Source: Sediminibacterium sp. Gen4 (GTDB taxonomy: Bacteria > Bacteroidota > Bacteroidia > Chitinophagales > Chitinophagaceae). Taken from it: 64,000 bases of DNA. Below the pieces are notes generated by a model. The model was not told where the DNA came from. It did no database searches and was given only the letters and a program-made list of their open reading frames with translations. The position numbers were made by a program, and so were the translations under genes. Below are positions 7,614 through 15,559 of this stretch, one piece after another. The stretch lies in contig JACBFI010000015.1 of the NCBI GenBank assembly GCA_013391385.1, positions 16,202 to 80,201 of the forward strand, read 5' to 3'. Position 1 is the first letter of the stretch; each line of letters begins with the position of its first letter.

Positions 7614-8708
7614 TTATTGGAGGAGGTCTTTCAATATTTTTTGCATCCTAACATTGTACTCCAGCATTATTTGTACTGCTGATCGTTCAGGTTGGTGGTA
7701 TTTGTTGTAGAGACTTTTGAAGGCAATGCTTTGATTTCTGTTGGTAGAAGCGTTTTCTGCAAAATACCGAATCAAATCAGTGGTGTTATGGTGTTCAATC
7801 ATGCCCGAATCTGTTTGCATGCGAAGCCATACGGCCAGTTGCGTAACGGATAGCGCGTATTGAAACGGACAAGAAACCTGCATGATGTTTTTTGCTTTAT
7901 CTGAAAAATGGCTGGCGTCCATTTCGGTTTGTATTAGTTGCATCAAAGCTGATTTACAATCTGGTTCTTTTACCAATAAAACTGTTTCTTTTTCAGGGAT
8001 GATTCGGTTGATGTGTAACAAAGCTTCCTGCCAATGCTGGTGAGGGTTTCGAGAGGTATCAAGCGCCAATAGATAGCGCGAAAATACATAACGGATAAAA
8101 GCGGGATGATTGCAATTATAGCGGATCAATAAAAGTATACAACGTGCAGTGTCATATTGTGGATGTTCTTGTTCCAAGCAAAGAGCTTGTATGAGTGCTT
8201 GCCAATAATGTGCCTGTTTGAAACTGGGTGTGGGATGGGTTGTGGTGTCTGTGTATATGTTCTGAAATACGGCTACCAAATCTTGTTCAATATCATTCAA
8301 TAAAAACGCTTTACCCGGTTCTATTTTTACTTGAATTTTTTCATGAATGGGTTGCCAAATACTGTGGGGCATGGGTGCATCCAAATTAAACCAGCTGCCG
8401 CTCTGTTGTTGTAGAAACGCGAGGAAAGAGGTTAGTTGTGTAGCGATTTTTTCACGGAACAGCGTGTGATTTTTTTGCTGTTTTTCATGAATAGAATTGA
8501 GTAACCAGCAGATAACATACTGCACACCTTGGATAACATAGCTGATAGATTGTTTTGCAGCAGCGCTACAAACTTCTCTGATGTAGCGAATGTTGAGCTG
8601 TTTTGTTTCTGCAATGATTTTTTTCTCATCCTGCGCCGTCAGCCTGGGGGCTTCTTCAATGATCTGAAGTAACTGATCGTTAACAGGGAACAATATGGGT
8701 TGCTCCAT
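7614..8708 (-). CDS. hypothetical protein (364 aa, helical)
   Basis: I do not recognise this gene. The protein is soluble and predicted mostly helical, has no signal peptide and is rich in Gln and His. The C-terminal part (TTDLIRYFAENASTNR, then SLYNKYHQPERSAVQIM) is distantly reminiscent of C-terminal regions in regulators carried on Bacteroidota mobile elements such as RteC, but I cannot confirm that. It is transcribed leftward toward the DUF6266 operon but is separated from it by 512 bp of repeats, so it is probably not in the same operon. The ATG at 8708 is preferred. Confidence 0.6.
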   Translation of the reverse strand: MEQPILFPVNDQLLQIIEEAPRLTAQDEKKIIAETKQLNIRYIREVCSAAAKQSISYVIQGVQYVICWLLNSIHEKQQKNHTLFREKIATQLTSFLAFLQQQSGSWFNLDAPMPHSIWQPIHEKIQVKIEPGKAFLLNDIEQDLVAVFQNIYTDTTTHPTPSFKQAHYWQALIQALCLEQEHPQYDTARCILLLIRYNCNHPAFIRYVFSRYLLALDTSRNPHQHWQEALLHINRIIPEKETVLLVKEPDCKSALMQLIQTEMDASHFSDKAKNIMQVSCPFQYALSVTQLAVWLRMQTDSGMIEHHNTTDLIRYFAENASTNRNQSIAFKSLYNKYHQPERSAVQIMLEYNVRMQKILKDLLQ

Positions 8709-8886
8709 AAAACGATTGGATTTCTACCAATTTAAGACAGAATATCTGCTTCGCCTACAACAAAGCGGCGGAAAAATATTGAGTTAGCAAAATTTGCGTT
8801 TTTACGATCTTTTTTTGCGGTTTTTCGAAGAAAAATTGCGTAGAACTACGCTTGTATTCGTTCATAAAAAAAGGTAAAATAGCGTA

Positions 8887-9420
8887 ATGAACACTCGGGT
8901 TTCTTTTTATTTCGTCAATCGTTTAACAGTTCAGTTATTAGCTGTTATTACTTTATACTTTGGTGTTCATTGGTTGATTCCCATCGTTGGCACAACCTTG
9001 ATCAACGGCATGAAAGATTGGGATCTGGCAAGTATTTTTTACTGCTGGTTGATTCAATATCTGTTTATTGTGGCATCAATAGAATTTAGAGAATACTTAA
9101 TTAAACGAGCAAGACCTTTTCTTATCAGGATGCCGAAAAGGTATTTGCGATCAACATTATTGGTAGCATCTATTGCTATATACTGCATCCTCTTTTCTTT
9201 CCTGTATTTACTCATAAAAGAAATGTCTGCATTCTCTACAACAATACTAATTGAGGTTCTACTACTCATATGTCAAATCTGGTGCTTATGTGGTATAGCG
9301 ATGCCTATAAGTGCTAAACGTTTTTATATATTCTTTTTTAAACCGGGTTACCGGTTGAATGAAAATGAAACCTGGCAGATGCCCAAAGAGCATATCGAGA
9401 GAAAACAAGGCTTGTCATAA
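8887..9420 (+). CDS. hypothetical membrane protein, four predicted TM helices
   Basis: A 177-aa protein with four hydrophobic segments (about residues 13-33, 48-64, 93-113 and 120-142). A basic loop (REYLIKRARPFLIRMPKRYLR) lies between the second and third, suggesting a cytoplasmic loop, and the C-terminus is polar. The layout resembles the membrane part of LytS/YehU-like sensor kinases, but no kinase domain follows. It is divergent from the 364-aa gene and precedes the deaminase gene by 157 bp. Function unknown. Confidence 0.6.
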   Translation: MNTRVSFYFVNRLTVQLLAVITLYFGVHWLIPIVGTTLINGMKDWDLASIFYCWLIQYLFIVASIEFREYLIKRARPFLIRMPKRYLRSTLLVASIAIYCILFSFLYLLIKEMSAFSTTILIEVLLLICQIWCLCGIAMPISAKRFYIFFFKPGYRLNENETWQMPKEHIERKQGLS

Positions 9421-9577
9421 ACTATTCATCTACTTTTCAATCAAAAAAATGCGTGTTTTTTATAGATTATCATCTTTTTATATCCGCAAAATTGTAAAAT
9501 ATGTTTAGAAAAGAAGATCCACATAATTAAAGTAAAAAAATTACGTTTTTTTATATATAAACCTAAATTGACCAAAT
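9421..9577 (+). other. AT-rich leader of the deaminase gene; possible non-coding RNA
   Basis: 157 bp of very AT-rich DNA with no ORF. In characterised AvcID systems a small non-coding RNA (avcI) that holds the deaminase inactive is encoded directly upstream of avcD. The size and position here would suit such an RNA. No promoter or stable structure is clear by eye, so this is a positional suggestion only. Confidence 0.25.
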
Positions 9578-11128
9578 ATGGGCGATCCTGCAAAAAAGAT
9601 TTTAGATGAAGCAACTACAACAGTACCAAGTCAAGGTGCAGACGCTTCCGATTTGATGGCTAAAATAGGAAAAACCCATACGGAGGAACTTGTTATTTCT
9701 TTATGTGGGTTTATAGGCACAGATATTCATGGTGTTGCAGAAAAGATTGAAAAAATTTTGAGTGTTGAGTTTAATTATGAAATAGAGGTTATTAAGTTGA
9801 GTGATTTCATAAAAAAACACTCAACTAAAAATTTTGATGGCCTTTCTAAATTTGACTATAAGAAAACATTAATTGATGAAGGCAACAAGTTGCGCCAAGA
9901 AAATGAAAATACTATTCTAGCGGCGCTTGCGATACAAAAAATAAATTTTGATAGAATTACAGAAAAGACAGAAAAAGAATTAACATCCTATCAAACAAGA
10001 CGCAAGTGTTACATTATTGACTCAATAAAAAATGAAGATGAATTAGCATTGTTTAGAGAAGTATATAGAGAGATACATTATTCTATTGGCGTTTTTTCTT
10101 CTATTGAAGCGCGGGAAAAAAACTTACGCGACTCTTCTATGACAGATGAGGAGATTGGCAACTTAATGAATAGAGATTCTGGTGAGGATATTGTTAATGG
10201 TCAAAAAGTAAGAGATACATTTATTTTATCCGATTTTTTTCTGAGGCTAGATGGACCTGTAAATTCAGGTGTAGAAGAAAAATTAAAAAGATTTATAAAC
10301 TTAATATTTGGGTCTGAGGTTATAACACCTACTCATGAAGAAACTGCAATGTACCACGCAGCTAGTGCAGCTAACAATTCTGCTTGTCTTTCAAGACAGG
10401 TGGGTGCAGCTCTAACGGATGAACATGGGGAGTTGTTGTCTATTGGTTGGAACGATGTTCCGAAATTTGGAGGTGGGTTATATAATTCTTCAAATGCAGG
10501 TTCAGGCAGTAGAACTGACAACCGCTGTTATAATCTCGGATCAAAAGGGTGTTGGAATGATAATGAAAAAGATCTAATTTCTCAAGAATTAACAAGGCTA
10601 TTGATTAATAGTAGAATTATTCAAGAAGGGGATAGAGATAGAGCATTGCATTTAATACGGAACTCAAAAATAAAATCATTAGTTGAGTTTTCAAGGGCGA
10701 TTCATGCTGAAATGATGGCAATCATTACGGGCTCACAAACGGCGGGTAAGCGAGTTGTAAATGGCAGCTTATTTATTACAACTTATCCATGTCATAATTG
10801 CGCTCGTCACATAATACTTGCAGGCATAAAAAAAGTGTATTATATTGAACCATATCGAAAAAGCCTTACTATCAAGCTCCATGATGATGCAATAACTGAA
10901 AACGAAATAGCTGTTGATAAAGTCGTAATATTAATGTATGATGGAGTTTCTCCGAATAGGTATTTTGATTTGTTTAAAATGGCGCCTAATTCTCGAAAAA
11001 CACAAAAAGGTGAATTATTAAAGCATAATATCAAGAAAGTTAGACCAAAATCTACAAGTTCTTTGGAATCTATACCGGTAATTGAAGCTTTAGCGTCACA
11101 ATCGGTAAAAGGATTTCCAATTGACTGA
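9578..11128 (+). CDS. avcD: anti-phage dCTP deaminase (AvcD/DCD type)
   Basis: The 516-aa two-domain protein matches the anti-phage deaminases that deplete dCTP/dCMP during infection. The N-terminal domain (about 30-230) has the P-loop kinase-like fold start ELVISLCGFIGTDIHGVAEK, with a degenerate Walker A (GFIGTD rather than GxxGxGKS). The C-terminal domain (about 245-460) is a cytidine/deoxycytidylate deaminase: SRQVGAALTDEHGELLSIGWND, the zinc and proton-shuttle motif HAE at 376-378, and PCHNC with zinc cysteines at 405 and 408. A long insertion with further cysteines (RCYNLGSKGCWND) separates the strands, as in dCMP deaminase-like enzymes. It stands next to a type I RM operon. Regulation by a partner RNA is known for the family but not shown here. 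Confidence 0.88.
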   Translation: MGDPAKKILDEATTTVPSQGADASDLMAKIGKTHTEELVISLCGFIGTDIHGVAEKIEKILSVEFNYEIEVIKLSDFIKKHSTKNFDGLSKFDYKKTLIDEGNKLRQENENTILAALAIQKINFDRITEKTEKELTSYQTRRKCYIIDSIKNEDELALFREVYREIHYSIGVFSSIEAREKNLRDSSMTDEEIGNLMNRDSGEDIVNGQKVRDTFILSDFFLRLDGPVNSGVEEKLKRFINLIFGSEVITPTHEETAMYHAASAANNSACLSRQVGAALTDEHGELLSIGWNDVPKFGGGLYNSSNAGSGSRTDNRCYNLGSKGCWNDNEKDLISQELTRLLINSRIIQEGDRDRALHLIRNSKIKSLVEFSRAIHAEMMAIITGSQTAGKRVVNGSLFITTYPCHNCARHIILAGIKKVYYIEPYRKSLTIKLHDDAITENEIAVDKVVILMYDGVSPNRYFDLFKMAPNSRKTQKGELLKHNIKKVRPKSTSSLESIPVIEALASQSVKGFPID

Positions 11129-11150
11129 CAATACTATAAATTTGCGTCTT

Positions 11151-11405
11151 ATGTCAAACAGAAAAGATACAAAAAGGCAGGTATTACCTTGCCAGCTTGA
11201 ATTGTTTTCAACAACCAAGGCACTGCCAGTCGTAAATGAGCAACCTGTTTATTGTAAGCAAAATGTTTGTATAAACTATTCGGTTTCTTCTGAACAGCCT
11301 ACAAATAACGGAAGTGTAATTATTAGTTTAGCTGATTTTAAAAACAAACAGAAAATCACTAAATTTTACGAAGAGATCAATAAGCTAACATCACACATTA
11401 AGTAG
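11151..11405 (+). CDS. small hypothetical protein downstream of avcD
   Basis: An 84-aa ORF from an ATG at 11151, 22 bp after the avcD stop. The same frame is open back to a TTG at 11121 that overlaps the avcD end by 8 bp, so translation could be coupled. The N-terminus is basic (MSNRKDTKRQ), followed by LPCQLELFSTTKALPVV. The C-terminus is a charged helix (DFKNKQKITKFYEEINKL). There is no recognised family. Codon use and AT content are like avcD, which suggests it entered with it. A partner or modulator of the deaminase is possible. Confidence 0.55.
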   Translation: MSNRKDTKRQVLPCQLELFSTTKALPVVNEQPVYCKQNVCINYSVSSEQPTNNGSVIISLADFKNKQKITKFYEEINKLTSHIK

Positions 11406-11558
11406 TTATTCATTAATATTCCCCCTACTATTATTATTGAGTGCCAAGCACTCCGTAGATTTACAAATCCTTATTAGGATTCAAAATACTGTTTTATCTA
11501 GTTATTAATACCTTGTATACTATTGGTATGGGGTATTCAACTAATTGCTTGTAATCCC

Positions 11559-13133
11559 ATGTCTGAAGACCAAAAAAAACAACTCGAACAACAACTCTGG
11601 AATATCGCCAATACCCTGCGGGGTAAAATGAATGCGGATGAATTCAGGGATTATATTTTGGGTTTTATCTTCTACAAATACCTCTCCGAACGCATGCACC
11701 GCTATGCCAACGAAATCCTCGCACAGGATGGTATTACTTATGAACAGATTGATGAGCATAAACCAGAAGGACAACAAATACTTCAAGCTGTTAAAGAAGA
11801 AAGCCTATTGAAACTAGGCTATTTTCTAAAACCTTCCGAACTCTTCAGTTTTATTGCGGCAAAAGGGAACAATACATTGGAAGAAGAGAGCAGCAATTTT
11901 ATTTTGGATGATCTGGCTCGTATTCTCCGCAATATTGAACAGAGTACCATGGGTACGGAAAGTCAGGATGACTTTGACAATCTGTTTGAAGACCTAGACC
12001 TTACAAGCACCAAACTGGGCAGAACCGAAAATGAGAAAAATGCACTGATCAGTAAAGTGCTGGCTCATTTGAATAAGATCAATTTTCAGTTAGACGATGC
12101 TAAGGGGGATGTGCTGGGCGATGCGTATGAATACCTTATTGGACAATTTGCCAGCGGTGCCGGTAAAAAAGCGGGTGAGTTCTATACACCCCAACAGGTA
12201 AGTGCCATACTGGCCCGTATCGTTACTTTAGGCAAAACCAGATTAAAGTCTGTGTACGACCCCACCTGTGGTTCGGGTTCCTTGCTTTTGCGAGTGGCAA
12301 GACATTTGACGGATGTAGGTGCCTTTTATGGTCAGGAACTGAACCGTACTACCTATAACCTGGCACGCATGAACATGATTCTGCATGGCGTGCATTATAA
12401 AAAATTCAGCATTAAACAGGAAGACACACTGGAGAAACCCCAACATATGGGAATGAAATTTGAAGCCATTGTCAGTAACCCGCCGTTTAGTGCCAAATGG
12501 AGTGCTGCCGGATTACACATGAGCGATGATCGTTTTAGCCAATACGGTAAACTAGCACCGGCTTCAAAAGCAGACTATGCTTTTATACAACACATGATAG
12601 CCCATTTAGATGATAATGGCACTATGGCCATGGTGGCACCCCATGGAGTTTTGTTTAGAGGCGCTGCTGAAGGACATATACGCCGTTACCTGATAGAAGA
12701 AAAAAATTACCTTGATGCTGTGATAGGCTTGCCTGCGAATATTTTTTATGGTACCAGTATACCTACTTGTATACTCATATTTAAAACCTGTCGTGAAAAT
12801 CCAAAGGATGTTTTCTTTATAGATGCGAGTAATGAATTTGAGAAAGCTGGTAACCAAAACTACCTGACCGATGCACAGGTAGATACCATTGTGCAAACCT
12901 ATGCCGCCCGAACCAATAAAGAGAAGTATGCCAAAGCTGCCAGTTTGGACGAAATAGCAGCCAATGATTACAACCTAAACATACCCCGTTATGTAGATTC
13001 ATTTGAAGAAGAAGTAGTAATAGACCTGCACACTATTGCTACAGCATTGCAGCAATTAGAAAAAGATATGAAAGCTACAGATGCAACTATAGCAGAATTT
13101 TGTAAGGAATTGAATATACCGTCACCGTTTTAA
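11559..13133 (+). CDS. hsdM: type I restriction-modification system, methyltransferase subunit
   Basis: HsdM (524 aa) methylates adenine N6 in the sequence chosen by HsdS and is needed for both modification and restriction. An N-terminal helical HsdM_N domain (MNADEFRDYILGFIFYKYLSER) precedes the N6-MTase core. The SAM-binding motif DPTCGSGSLLLRV starts near residue 234, and the catalytic NPPF lies at 307-310. The frame extends to a TTG at 11523, but the peptide MSEDQKKQLEQQLW from 11559 is the usual start. Its sampled base composition is higher in GC than the neighbouring hsdS. First gene of a four-gene operon. Confidence 0.95.
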   Translation: MSEDQKKQLEQQLWNIANTLRGKMNADEFRDYILGFIFYKYLSERMHRYANEILAQDGITYEQIDEHKPEGQQILQAVKEESLLKLGYFLKPSELFSFIAAKGNNTLEEESSNFILDDLARILRNIEQSTMGTESQDDFDNLFEDLDLTSTKLGRTENEKNALISKVLAHLNKINFQLDDAKGDVLGDAYEYLIGQFASGAGKKAGEFYTPQQVSAILARIVTLGKTRLKSVYDPTCGSGSLLLRVARHLTDVGAFYGQELNRTTYNLARMNMILHGVHYKKFSIKQEDTLEKPQHMGMKFEAIVSNPPFSAKWSAAGLHMSDDRFSQYGKLAPASKADYAFIQHMIAHLDDNGTMAMVAPHGVLFRGAAEGHIRRYLIEEKNYLDAVIGLPANIFYGTSIPTCILIFKTCRENPKDVFFIDASNEFEKAGNQNYLTDAQVDTIVQTYAARTNKEKYAKAASLDEIAANDYNLNIPRYVDSFEEEVVIDLHTIATALQQLEKDMKATDATIAEFCKELNIPSPF

Positions 13134-13150
13134 ATCATTTATGTAATACT

Positions 13151-14341
13151 ATGCAAAATGTAAAAAGGGTACCCAAAATCAGATTTTCAGGTTTTGAAGA
13201 GTTGTGGTATGAATTGAAGCTAGGGGAAGTTTCGACCTTTTATAACGGGAGAGCATATAAACAAGAAGAGTTATTAAACAAGGGGACGTATCCTGTACTA
13301 AGAGTCGGAAACTTATTTACGAATGAAAATTGGTATTATTCTAATTTGGAATTGGAAGCAAATAAATACATAAAACATGGCGATTTAATTTATGCATGGT
13401 CTGCATCATTTGGACCCAGAATTTGGAACGGGGATAAAGTGATATATCATTATCACATTTGGAAAGTCGATATTAACGAAAGCGAAGTAAATAAAGGGTT
13501 TTTTTATCAATTGCTAGATAACGAGACAGCTAAAATGAAGTCAATGTCTAGTAATGGTTTTGCATTACTTCACATAACAAAGAATACGATAGAAAATTGG
13601 AAATCTTTTTTCCCCTCTCTCCCTGAACAACAAAAAATCGCAGCATTTCTCTCAGCGGTAGATGAAAAGATTCAGCAACTCACGCAAAAAAAGCATTTGT
13701 TGGAACAATACAAAAAAGGACTGATGCAAAAAATCTTTAACCGAGAAATCAGGTTTAAAGATGAGAGTGGGAGGGATTTCCCGGAGTGGGAGTATAGGAG
13801 GTTTGCCGATGTTGGAGAAATCGTTGGAGGGGGAACCCCAGACACTTTTAATGATAAATACTGGAACGGGGAAATACTATGGTTTACACCCACAGAAATC
13901 AAGCAGAAATATTTATCAAAAAGTAAAAGAACGATAACAAAGGAGGGCTTAAAAAAATCATCTGCAAAAGTTCTTCCCAAAGGAACAATATTATTATCAA
14001 CTCGTGCTACTATAGGAGATGTTGCTATAGCACTTGAAGAGTGTTCAACAAACCAAGGATTTCAAAATATTATAGTCTCAGCTAATAACGATAATGAATT
14101 TATTTATTACTGGATTTTAAATAATAAGAAAGAATTTATTACGCGTTCTAGTGGATCGACGTTTTTGGAGATAAGCAAAGCAGAAATTAATAAAATTAGA
14201 ATTCAGCTTCCATCAAAAAACGAACAAAAATTAATAGCAGTTTTTCTTTCAGCAATTGATAATAAGATTGAAAATATTCGATTCGAATTAGAGAATACTT
14301 ACCAATGGAAAAAGGGACTCCTCCAACAAATGTTTGTTTAA
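13151..14341 (+). CDS. hsdS: type I restriction-modification system, specificity subunit
   Basis: HsdS (396 aa) carries two target-recognition domains (about 10-165 and 205-355). Each is followed by a coiled-coil spacer helix: LPEQQKIAAFLSAVDEKIQQL and the related NEQKLIAVFLSAIDNKIENI at the end. The two half-sites give a bipartite recognition sequence that cannot be read from the protein. Spacing to hsdM is 17 bp. The gene is clearly more AT-rich than hsdM, consistent with specificity-gene replacement by horizontal exchange. Confidence 0.93.
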   Translation: MQNVKRVPKIRFSGFEELWYELKLGEVSTFYNGRAYKQEELLNKGTYPVLRVGNLFTNENWYYSNLELEANKYIKHGDLIYAWSASFGPRIWNGDKVIYHYHIWKVDINESEVNKGFFYQLLDNETAKMKSMSSNGFALLHITKNTIENWKSFFPSLPEQQKIAAFLSAVDEKIQQLTQKKHLLEQYKKGLMQKIFNREIRFKDESGRDFPEWEYRRFADVGEIVGGGTPDTFNDKYWNGEILWFTPTEIKQKYLSKSKRTITKEGLKKSSAKVLPKGTILLSTRATIGDVAIALEECSTNQGFQNIIVSANNDNEFIYYWILNNKKEFITRSSGSTFLEISKAEINKIRIQLPSKNEQKLIAVFLSAIDNKIENIRFELENTYQWKKGLLQQMFV

Positions 14342-14356
14342 CCAAAATAAAGTTCA

Positions 14357-15550
14357 ATGCTAAATGATGCAGAATCTTTATTGCAAGAAGTGAAATTATT
14401 ATTAGATAAAGACAAGAGTAATGAAAAATCGGTAGCTGATCCATTTAATATATTTTCTATTTTAGGTATTGAAAGAAACGAGAATAAAACACATAGTTCG
14501 TTGATTCGAGCCCTATTAAATCCAAATGGTTCACACGGACAAGGCAGTTATTTTTTAGATATTTTTTTTGAGGTAGTTAATTATAATTATACATCCGATA
14601 AAAAGTTCTTTGTAAATGACGGTGAGAAATTTATTGGTTCTATTAATGAGGATAACACAGAAGGCGGTAGAATAGATATTTATCTTTTTAATTCTGAAGG
14701 ATATACAATTAGTATTGAAAATAAGATTGATGCTTATGATCAAGAAAAACAGATTTTGAGGTATTATAATCATAACCAAGAAAAAAATACGGTATACTAT
14801 CTTACATTATATGGAACAGAAGCTTCAGCTTGTAGTGCACAGGGATTAATATCCGGGAAAGATTATCACATCATTTCTTATCAATATCATATCAGAAGAT
14901 GGCTAGAAGAATCTCTAAAGAAAAAGAACCTCCCCTATAAAATATGCTCAATCGTTCAACAATATTTTGAATTGATTAAAAATCTTACACCAAGAGTCAA
15001 TTTTAATAGAATGACACCGCTACACTCTAAACTTCTTGAACAAATAGATATTGCCAAAGAGGTATCCAAAAATCTTATAGAAGCACGAATTGCTTTACAT
15101 ACACATATTAGAAATGAGGTTTTTCAGATAATTAGTGCTGAGTTGATGAATGAATTTGATGTGTTTTTGGGAAAGGAAGTAGTATACGACTATTCACAAA
15201 TTTGGATAAAGGTTAAGAATAGAGAAGATAATTCAATATACTTTGGTTTGGAGTCGTTTAGTATTGAAGAAAAGAAGCCTGATACATTATTCACCGGATG
15301 GTTTTCTGCTAAGAGATTTTTAGATTTAAAAATTAATACTAGAAATACATTTTGCGAAAATGATTGGTGGAAAAACACAAAAAAGATTGAAGATTTTGAT
15401 GGCTTGGCATGTAATCTTCATGATGCCAGTCTGGTAAAATACATTGTTTCTAATGAAGAGGTAATGAATCGTTTTATTAAACATATAGCTGATCTTGCAA
15501 TAGCGTATTTTAGGAGTGAGAAACAGTTTCTATTAGAAGTGTTGTCTTAA
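14357..15550 (+). CDS. PD-(D/E)XK nuclease superfamily protein inside the RM operon
   Basis: The 397-aa protein fits the PDDEXK_4-type family. The N-terminal motif ENKTHSSLIRALLNP (42-56) is followed by the nuclease core, with D107 in GGRIDIYL and E121-x-K123 in ISIENKIDAYDQE. These are the acidic pair and Lys that bind metal and cut DNA. The rest is helical and may bind a partner or DNA. It sits 15 bp after hsdS and 9 bp before hsdR, so it is co-transcribed. It is not a standard HsdMSR component, since HsdR has its own nuclease domain. It could be an accessory nuclease or an independent defence gene embedded in the operon. It is strongly AT-rich, like hsdS. Confidence 0.85.
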   Translation: MLNDAESLLQEVKLLLDKDKSNEKSVADPFNIFSILGIERNENKTHSSLIRALLNPNGSHGQGSYFLDIFFEVVNYNYTSDKKFFVNDGEKFIGSINEDNTEGGRIDIYLFNSEGYTISIENKIDAYDQEKQILRYYNHNQEKNTVYYLTLYGTEASACSAQGLISGKDYHIISYQYHIRRWLEESLKKKNLPYKICSIVQQYFELIKNLTPRVNFNRMTPLHSKLLEQIDIAKEVSKNLIEARIALHTHIRNEVFQIISAELMNEFDVFLGKEVVYDYSQIWIKVKNREDNSIYFGLESFSIEEKKPDTLFTGWFSAKRFLDLKINTRNTFCENDWWKNTKKIEDFDGLACNLHDASLVKYIVSNEEVMNRFIKHIADLAIAYFRSEKQFLLEVLS

Positions 15551-15559
15551 GAAAAATTC

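Noticed and set aside
13151-14341. hsdS as a phase-variable gene with inverted silent copies
   Set aside because: No second hsdS fragment, invertase gene or inverted repeat matching its recognition domains was seen nearby.
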